A stretch of 64,000 nt of DNA from Bryoerythrophyllum caledonicum (lineage: Eukaryota; Streptophyta; Bryopsida; Pottiales; Pottiaceae), in NCBI GenBank assembly GCA_963971425.1, contig OZ020514.1, positions 24,602,602-24,666,601 of the forward strand, read 5' to 3'. This document shows positions 57,830-64,000 of the stretch, piece by piece. A program made the position numbers and the translations under genes. The notes below the pieces were generated by a model. That model worked only from the letters and a program-made list of their open reading frames with translations. It was not told where the DNA came from and did no database searches. Positions within the stretch are counted from its first letter, which is position 1, and the number at the start of each line of letters is the position of its first letter.

Positions 57830-58430
57830 GATATCCATGGCACAACTGAAGTCTACTTCTCGTTCACCTCTCAAAAATTGTACATGAGCTTTAGTCCGGC
57901 TCCAACCACTTGAGAACCTCAAAGAGAGAGGTTCGTGAGTGATTGGATTGGTTTGTAAGCTTTTTCACAGTTTCGGGAGTTGAACAAGAAGTAGGCATGA
58001 ATTGAATAAAAGGGTCTAGGAAAGCCTTCCAAAGGAATATTTAATGTTGCAGAGCTGTAATGACATACATTGTATTTGATAACACTTTAGCTCGAGTCGA
58101 GCTAAAGCTAAAGCATTAGCTTGAATACAACAATGTTACCATCGTGTAATTGCAGTCTAGTATCTCAACTCATGTCTATTTCTCGTTCAACTTTCTGAAT
58201 CGTGAATGAGCTTCAGTCCCGTTCCAACCACTTGTGAACCTCAAAGCTTGAGGTTCGTGAGTGACTAGATCGGTTCGTAAGCTTTTCCACGGTTGTGGGA
58301 GTTGAACAAAAAGTAGGCATGAATTGATTGAATGGGTCTAGGGAAGATTTCCAAATGACTATATTTTGTTGCAGAGTATTATTGACATACTTTGTATTTG
58401 GTTACACTTTAGCTCGAGTCAAGCAAAAGG
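57830..58430. repeat. ~330-bp direct repeat upstream of composite gene 3
   Basis: The block from about 57850 (TCTACTTCTCGTTCA) through TTTAGTCCGGCTCCAACCACTTG, GTTCGTGAGTGATTGGATTGGTTCGTAAGC and TTGAACAAGAAGTAGGCATG to the palindrome at 58083 is repeated from about 58174 to 58428. It indicates a local duplication of the promoter-proximal region including its palindrome. Confidence 0.7.
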
Positions 58431-58518
58431 GTAACCTCTCCATCTTAATTGGATGATCAATTTAGCAATCTAATATTTGTGCTCGGTTTCGTGTGTGTGC
58501 ACAACTGAGAGGGACAGG

Positions 58519-59945
58519 ATGGTGACTCAGCTGCAGCACTCCTTCCAGCAAAAGCCCGTCGACCTTGATGATGTCGATGGAGACGACAACAACCACTTGG
58601 ATTGTTGGGAGCTCAAGGACCCATCAATGACATTGAAGTTGACGCTTCTGTGGGCCACCTATACGGATAATCTAGTGTTTGGTCAGACCTTCGCCGGTGA
58701 TATTGTTGAACCCCAACACATCGACTTCACGACCAAAAATACTGATGTAGTCCACGAAGATAACGAGCACGTTAAGTTGTCGTGTGTGACAACCACTGAG
58801 TCTGTAGAGCCTTATATGTATATTATTGTAGTGAACAATGTTTCATCTCCCTTCTGTATCCGCGATTTAGTCGATTTGGTTAGGCCGTCCAAATTTGATG
58901 AAATAGTGGCGCAGGTCGACCACGAAATCTCACTAAAGAAATGGGAGACTAGTAGTGGTCAGCCGCTGAAAGCAAAGGCTATAGCGAATAAACTCCGCGT
59001 CTATCTATCGAGAATGAATACCTTTGCCGCTCTAGAGAAGGCAAAGACAATCGAAGAGAGGCGCCCGATAGAAATTTAGATAGTTTCGGGGGCTGTGACC
59101 GGGAGCCAGGAGTTGAGTCACGCGTCGGTACCGGTTTGAACAACTGGCGCAAGAACAAGTCGAAGCACCTTGCGCAAAACGTTGTCTGCTTCCCCCGTCA
59201 AAAAGCCCTCAGCTGCCAAGAAGCCGGAGACCTCTTCTAGGAAGAAGACGAAGCTCGTATCAGAGGAGGAGTTGGCCAATTCGATGGCCTCTGCAATCTC
59301 AGAGCTCCCTCAGGCGCTCGGGTATGGAGAGAGAATCAACTATAGCAACATCCAAGAGATTTACCAAAAATTTTGGACGGAGTGTCAGAGCTGCTTCGTC
59401 CTCGGAGACAGAGAGAAGAAGTTTGAGCTCAACGTGATGAGGCTGCATAATGCACCGCTGGAGTGGACGATCCGTGCTTTCGAACCTTGGGGCATGGAGG
59501 AGTTGATGCATTATTACATCAAAATGCCCGACAAGACGCAAAAGTAGACTCTCTGTGTCATGACTAAGCTGGATGTTATGCCAACAAAGGTTGAGGACCT
59601 CAACGACTGCGACTACTATATCATCAACGACCACCATAGCGTTGCAACATCAAAGGCGTTGATAAACGGCAACGTCCCGGAGATAATGAGAAAGCACTTC
59701 CGAACATGGTAGTGTTACATTGTCTGGACAGAGGATCCGGAGAAGCTGAGGAAGATGTCCACGTATTATAATCGCGTAAATCACTTGGTCCAATTCAAGC
59801 CGACGTGGGCAATGTCCTCGACTCTCGGGCTTTGTGGATCCAAGCTGGGAGACCAGTGCCGAAGCACTCCGCCGTGGGCATTTGCAGATCTCACAGGTTA
59901 GGTCAAAGAACTGCACTGGAGATTGCCAATGACAAGAAGTTTGAG
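58519..59945 (+). pseudogene. Composite gene 3, first exon (unknown N-terminal region)
   Basis: From ATG 58519 (MVTQLQHSFQQKPVDLDDVD) one frame is readable for about 1.3 kb with four stops: TAG 59077, TGA 59137, TAG 59545 and TAG 59710, each one transition from Gln or Arg. Peptides include LTLLWATYTDNLVFGQTF, YMYIIVVNNVSSPFCIRDLV, a Lys/Ser-rich linker (SPVKKPSAAKKPETSSRKKT), FWTECQSCFVLGDREKKFEL and FEPWGMEELMHYYIKMPDKT. A frame change near 59850 then gives TALEIANDKKFE up to the donor GAG|GTAATA (59945). The phase of that donor matches the next exon. The region with YIIVVNNV could be a BAH-like beta fold, but I would not rely on that. Confidence 0.5.
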
Positions 59946-60173
59946 GTAATATATCTTAACCAAGGTCATGCACGTTAGCTCGACTCGAGCTAAAGTGCAT
60001 GTTTACTCACTATCTGTGTAGTATTGTATATAGATTGAAATCGCTTATATTGTATACTCTCATGTTGCAAGTTAGCTTGACTCGAGCTAACTTGCAGTTT
60101 TCGGACCCTGCTGGTCATGTTTATTTTCTACTCTAATGATAATCTGATTCGACCCTGTTTATGTTTTGCGCAG
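59946..60173 (+). other. Composite gene 3 intron 1 with two palindromes
   Basis: The intron runs from GTAATATATC to TTTGCGCAG. It holds two palindromes, 59969-59999 (arms TGCACGTTAG and CTAAAGTGCA) and 60066-60096 (arms TGCAAGTTAG and CTAACTTGCA). The second pairs over nearly its entire 31 bp. Confidence 0.75.
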
Positions 60174-61541
60174 CCATTTCTTAACGGGGTTTGTGAGCGC
60201 TTTGCAATGATGGACGTTGCAAAGAGCCAAGCAGTGCTCCAGAAAGCCAGAAAGGCGAAGGAGCTCTTGGTTACGAACGAGGTAAAGATCATCACCGCGA
60301 CTGATGAGACCTTCAAGCTCTGGTCGGATGTCATTCCTTCGGCGGCACGGGGCGACCTCATCAACGTCGATTCGACTTCGACGCCCTTGGCAAAGTTCAA
60401 GGACGCCAAGTCTTGGATCTTGGAGAAGGATGGAGTGTTGACGCGCGAGTTCTTCAAGTTTTTCGACAACATGACCGAGGCCGATCATGCAAAAATTTGT
60501 AAGCACATACTCAATCGATCAAGCCCATCGCGAAGACTGCCTTACCCTATGGTGGTTGTGAAGCAGCCAAATTTTGTGCTGGAGGATTGCTACACCGCCC
60601 GGGACTAGGTCGATCGGAGGAAGAGGAAGGAGGTCGCTCGAATGGAGCTACAAGTGATAAGGCTCAAGCTAGGCCTCTTCAACAGTGCTAGAGCGTTCAA
60701 TCGGGCCAACTGACAGAAGTTCAAGAAAGACTACAACGTCAGCAAGGCCTCAAAGCGTGCCCTCTTGGATTGGGATCCACCGGATTCGTACTACGCCAAC
60801 TCGAGGCAGACACAGTTTCGCAACTACAAATGTGAAGTTCTCTCTCCATATGCTAAAGAGTTCTTCAGAGTCTTCCTCGATGTGCGGTCGCAGTACGTTC
60901 CACCACAGGAGGCCTTGCACTTTTGTTCGTACAAGGCGGCGACAAATTTGCTCGGGACGTGGCCCCTGGATTCGTGGTCCAACGAAGGCTGTAACATAGA
61001 GCTCGGCATCATCGACTTTCTGAACATCTCTGATTTATCTAGGAAGGCAAAGTCGTTCTTGGAGAAGCCCTTCTTCGAAGAGTTCATGACGATGTTTGCA
61101 TCAAAAGTGCAGCCTCCCCTCACTGATCTTTCAGCCTGGCTCTTCATTTGCGGCGATGAGCGGTCCCAACTTCAAGTGATGGCGTTTGCAGAGGGGCCGT
61201 CGTTGTGCCATGCATATAATGTGCTGCAACCGAAGTATCTTTCCTTCGAGAACTAGCGCTTGGGGGGATTCGCCCTAAAGAGTAACAATGCTCTCGACCC
61301 TATTGGCCTCCTCTTTTTCTTCAAGAAAGAGCTCATGCAGATCCTGGCTGTGAGGAAGACCTACGCAGCTCCGGAGCATGTGTTGCACATCAAGCTTCGC
61401 AAGTACAACGGGCTAGCGTACTCCATGAACATAAACAAGTTGAGGATGGCGTTCTTCATCAAGGTCCTGGAATTGTTTTGCAAGAGGGGGGAGGCAATTG
61501 TCCAACTGTTTAACGGGACAAAATTACTAACGGCGAGTGTG
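60174..61541 (+). pseudogene. Composite gene 3, methyltransferase-like exon
   Basis: One frame spans the whole exon with three nonsense codons (TAG 60606, TGA 60711, TAG 61254). The first two face Trp codons in composite gene 2. Key parts are ETFKLWSDVIPSAARGDLIN, FVLEDCYTARD, HVRSQYVPPQ-like VRSQYVPPQEALHFCS, IELGIIDFLN, AWLFICGDERSQLQ, NQRLGGFALKSNNALDPIG, LLFFFKKELMQILAV and KLRMAFFIKVLELFCK. It ends VQLFNGTKLLTAS at donor GTG|GTAAGT. I read IELGIIDF as the motif IV strand and VQLFNGTK as motif I of a permuted amino-methyltransferase, by comparison with the ParB-methyltransferase gene. The catalytic DPPY-type residues are not evident. Homology with gene 2 is certain; the methyltransferase reading is moderate. 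Confidence 0.55.
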
Positions 61542-61825
61542 GTAAGTTTCCCTGTAGTTTAGCTCAAGTTGAGCTAAACTATAGATCCCTTCTTGTCTCG
61601 TGCATGGATTATTTCAAAGAGGTTGTCCTTATGTTATTTGTAGCATAGCACTTTAGTTCGAGTCGAGCTAACTTGGCAGCCTTGACTTATATTCTTTTCT
61701 AGCAGTCATCAATCGCGTCGTATCCTTTCAAGATTTAATAAATGTGTTTTCGTATCACTATTATTTTGCATTCACTTTAGCTCGATTCGACCTAAAGTGT
61801 AACTTCTCTAATCCATTGGTGTGCA
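61542..61825 (+). other. Composite gene 3 intron 2 with three palindromes
   Basis: After the donor at 61542 the palindromes lie at 61552-61584 (arms CTGTAGTTTAG and CTAAACTATAG), 61650-61676 and 61773-61800. The 3' border is unclear: no standard AG stands just before HILDLEAFNIF, and GGAG at about 61841 is the nearest. Confidence 0.65.
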
Positions 61826-62730
61826 CATTTTGGATCTGGAGGCATTCAACATCTTCCACGACAGCTATGAGCGAGACCTCGACGACGCCGTAGAGGTCGC
61901 GTTGACGTTGGATTGGGCCAATTTTGTCATTGGTGCATATCACGTCATTGGGGAGATCTTTCCTAAGCTTGGCATGGCCGTTGCCAAGGGGAAGGAGAAA
62001 ACAAGTATTGACCTCGTCGATGTGGACCCGAGCCCCCTGGGTGTGTGCCCGAGCTCGAGCAGGCCACTCTGGATGATGAATTGCATGAGGACTTTGATGA
62101 TGCCACTTTGCCGGAGTTTGAGAGTGGCTCTCAATATGAAGCGGAAGACACAATCGGTACCTCACGGCAGCGACTCGAGTTCCCGGAGTGAGATGCGCTG
62201 GATATCTCCGAGAGGCCTCATTCAGCTCCGACCTTGAGCAGGTCATCCGCTTAGCCCGCGGCCAAGAAGAAGAAGGTCGCAAGTGCAAGCGGCCGCTCTC
62301 CATTGGCTACAGCGAGTAGCGCTCAGGACGACACCAGGTTGATCACCCTCCAGAAGAAGCTCTAAGAGGAGGCCACCCATCGGAGGTTAATGGAGTAGCG
62401 GCTGGCAGAGCGTGACGAGGAGCTAAGGAGCCAGCAGCGGAGGCGAGACGAAGAGATGACGAGGAACCAAGAGTAGAGACATGTCGATATGATGCTCTTA
62501 CTGGAGAGATTGATGGCGGCTAAGGTGCCTGCTATCGCCACAACACCACCTCCAATTAAAGTTGCGATGTCCCAGCCTCCCCTCTCAGCGGAAGAGGGGA
62601 CTGGAAGTCTGTCCCGCAGCTCACTGCTGCCGTCTCCGGCACGTTCCTCCGCCGTCGAACCGCCCCTTTTTCCCTCCGAAGTCGCCCGCTCGGGACGTAT
62701 TTGTCGCAGATGTTCCCAGCTCATCGTTAG
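61826..62730 (+). pseudogene. Composite gene 3, linker and coiled-coil exon
   Basis: The exon opens ILDLEAFNIFHDSYERDLDD, a plausible motif II and following helix of the methyltransferase-like domain, then LTLDWANFVIGAYHVIGEIF. An acidic linker changes frame near 62040. A coiled coil around 62290-62520 (RLAERDEELRSQQRRRDEEM) is crossed by TAG 62252, TAA 62363, TAG 62396 and TAG 62474. Each of the last three falls where Gln would suit the heptads. A Pro/Ser-rich end leads to the donor TAG|GTTAGT (62730). Confidence 0.45.
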
Positions 62731-62936
62731 GTTAGTGTAACGAAGTTGCGAGTGTAAGAGGCAGAATATTTTGTAAATGTCCAATTTTATATTCCAGTTT
62801 TTTTGTAAATATTACAGTGCTCAGCAAGCACTTCAGTTTGACCCGAGCTAAACTGCTTGACATCCGGCGACTATGACTTGTATCGTTGTCTTGTGTGTGC
62901 ATCTGTTGATAGGTTGAAGTTGTTGAATTTTTTCAG
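62731..62936 (+). other. Composite gene 3 intron 3 with one palindrome
   Basis: Bounded by GTTAGTGTAA and GAATTTTTTCAG, it contains a palindrome at 62829-62857 (arms AGCACTTCAGTTT and GAGCTAAACTGCT, with changes). Confidence 0.6.
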
Positions 62937-63176
62937 ATCTAAGTTTTGGTGATGAAGCGATCGCTCACTCAATCAAAGATGAGGTCGTGCAAACTACAGT
63001 CCCAGTCGTAGAAGAGGTTGTCCAAGCTTTGGCCGTGCTTGTAGACGAGATCAATCTTGATTTTGCTGTCGTAGAGCCACCTCTTCTTGTCCCGGAACCC
63101 CTTGGCAGCATGCAAGGTTCGTTGGGATCGATGGGGGTCCGAGATGAAATGATGCAAGACGATGAGGTTCTCGAGG
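62937..63176 (+). pseudogene. Composite gene 3, short acidic exon
   Basis: After TTTTTCAG at 62936 the frame reads acidic/hydrophobic sequence (VVEEVVQALAVLVDEINLDF, VVEPPLLVPEPLGS, MMQDDEVLE) to the donor GAG|GTATTC near 63175. It is uninterrupted over this length. No family recognised; it is a likely disordered linker before the HAD domain. Confidence 0.45.
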
Positions 63177-63310
63177 TATTCTTCTAACACTTTCCACTCT
63201 CCACCATGACGCCTCCCCCTGTTTGCCTCTTTTGTTCTACATTTTGTTGACCCGTCGTTGTTAATGAATCTTTAGTAATATTGTTCATTCTCCTGGCATT
63301 TTCGAACCAG

Positions 63311-64000
63311 GTCTGCAAGGCATCAATAAGTGGTGCCAATAATCTAGAAGAAACACCTAGAGTCCTATCAGATTTCGAGGGCAGGTGGTTGAATGTTGTG
63401 CTAGACCTCAATGGGATTTTATGCACGTGTGTGCCTACATGGTAGGCCACGGAATTTAGGAACTCTGACCTGTCCACTCACTTGGCTTTGCTGCCAACTG
63501 AAGCTGGCCGTCAACTAGTCCGAGTGCGTCCTGGTTTTGCTAAATTCCTCACGAAGTTGTCTAAGTTTGCCATCATCACGATCTGGAGTTCGATGATAGA
63601 ATCTACAACACGCCAGATATGTTAATATCTTTTTCAGCATTGTACTTCGTACCCTCTCAGGATCTTTGGTCAGGAGAGTTGCGATAGGGTTCCTGAGCGT
63701 AGAGTCAGTACTAGAACAATCTACATGAAGGAATTTGGCACTCAGAAGGACATCTTCTTGAAGACCTTATCGAACCATCTCTTCAATAGGTTGGGTCGTG
63801 AGTATACTCCAGCGAATACGCTTTTCATTGACGATAGCCCGATTAAGAACATGCTCAATTTGCCGGTGAACGTTCTTCTACTTCCATCATGGTCGCACAA
63901 TCATGATGGCACCAGAGAGGATTCGGAACTACTAGAGGAATTGCTGCCATATCTCTCGGACTTTCATATAATTCCGGGTGGTCTAGCGCAGTACAGGGCC
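63311..64000 (+). pseudogene. Composite gene 3, FCP1-like HAD phosphatase domain (runs off window)
   Basis: After the acceptor GAACCAG at 63310 one frame stays open to the window end except TAG 63443 and TAA 63623. The HAD landmarks are in order: WLNVVLDLNGILCTC (motif I, D-L-N-G, with Asn for the second Asp), VRVRPGFAKFLTKLSKFAII, TIWSSMIESTT (motif II), LRIFGQESCDRV, and TLFIDDSPIKNMLNLPVNVL (motif III with both Asp). A C-terminal helix region follows (DSELLEELLPYLSDF). This is the best-preserved HAD copy in the window. FCP1-like enzymes dephosphorylate proteins such as the RNA polymerase II tail. The Asn replacement of the general-acid Asp would weaken or change the chemistry. Confidence 0.7.

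Noticed and set aside
58519-63625. Alternative genetic code with TAG/TAA read as Gln, as in some green algae
   Set aside because: TAG faces Gln at some sites but Trp at 60606 and Tyr near 35350, TGA is also affected, and frame changes are present. Ordinary pseudogene decay explains all of these.
63621-63637. Intron with GT...CAG borders in the HAD exon
   Set aside because: It would be 17 bp long. The frame continues through it with a single TAA and aligns with the paralogue.

Overview
This looks like nuclear DNA of a plant-type eukaryote, probably a non-flowering streptophyte such as a moss, liverwort, lycophyte or charophyte. I cannot name the species. Supporting signs are GT-AG introns, a CACTA element with target-site duplication, a MULE transposase with a SWIM zinc finger, many AT-rich spacers and minisatellites, and almost no undamaged open frame. 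Nearly every recognisable gene carries in-frame stops, so the window is best read as a graveyard of repeat-like gene families.

Layout. 1-470: telomere-like and 21-bp tandem repeats. 2.7-9.2 kb (+): composite gene 1, with unknown domains, a possible amino-methyltransferase motif-I region, an acidic/coiled-coil segment and two FCP1-like HAD phosphatase regions. 9.5-14.7 kb: a non-autonomous CACTA element. 15.2-19.3 kb (-): a ParB-like domain followed by a permuted amino-methyltransferase. 24.6-28.4 kb (+): MULE transposase gene. 30.2-36.1 kb (-): composite gene 2 (methyltransferase-like, acidic/coiled coil, HAD). 38-44 kb: four GC-rich 21-bp minisatellites around two related single-exon genes. 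44.3-45.9 kb (+): an atypical protein kinase remnant. 46.6-50.4 kb: a CCGGA-rich, gag-like degenerate locus. 50.4-51.3 kb (-): a small gene below a palindrome array. 52-57 kb: AT-rich spacer with a MITE-like element. 57.2-64.0 kb (+): composite gene 3, homologous to gene 2 and running off the window.

The most unusual pattern is that each gene or gene pair is peppered with its own 18-30 bp palindrome, placed in an array upstream and again inside introns. Gene 1 uses GATCGAAGGATCCTTCGATC. Gene 2 uses arms TTATCCTCG/CGAGGATAA. Gene 3 and the 50.4 kb gene use TTAGCTCGACTCGAGCTAA. The ParB-methyltransferase gene and the MULE share GGTGCCGCTAGCGGCACC. The outer arms differ from site to site but stay complementary, as if the hairpin or cruciform is maintained. 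Introns at the same position in the paralogues carry different palindromes.

Most in-frame stops are one transition away from Gln, Arg or Trp, and several can be checked against an intact codon in a paralogue in this window. That points to cytosine deamination of silenced copies. All functions are inferred from motifs read by eye; no database search was possible.
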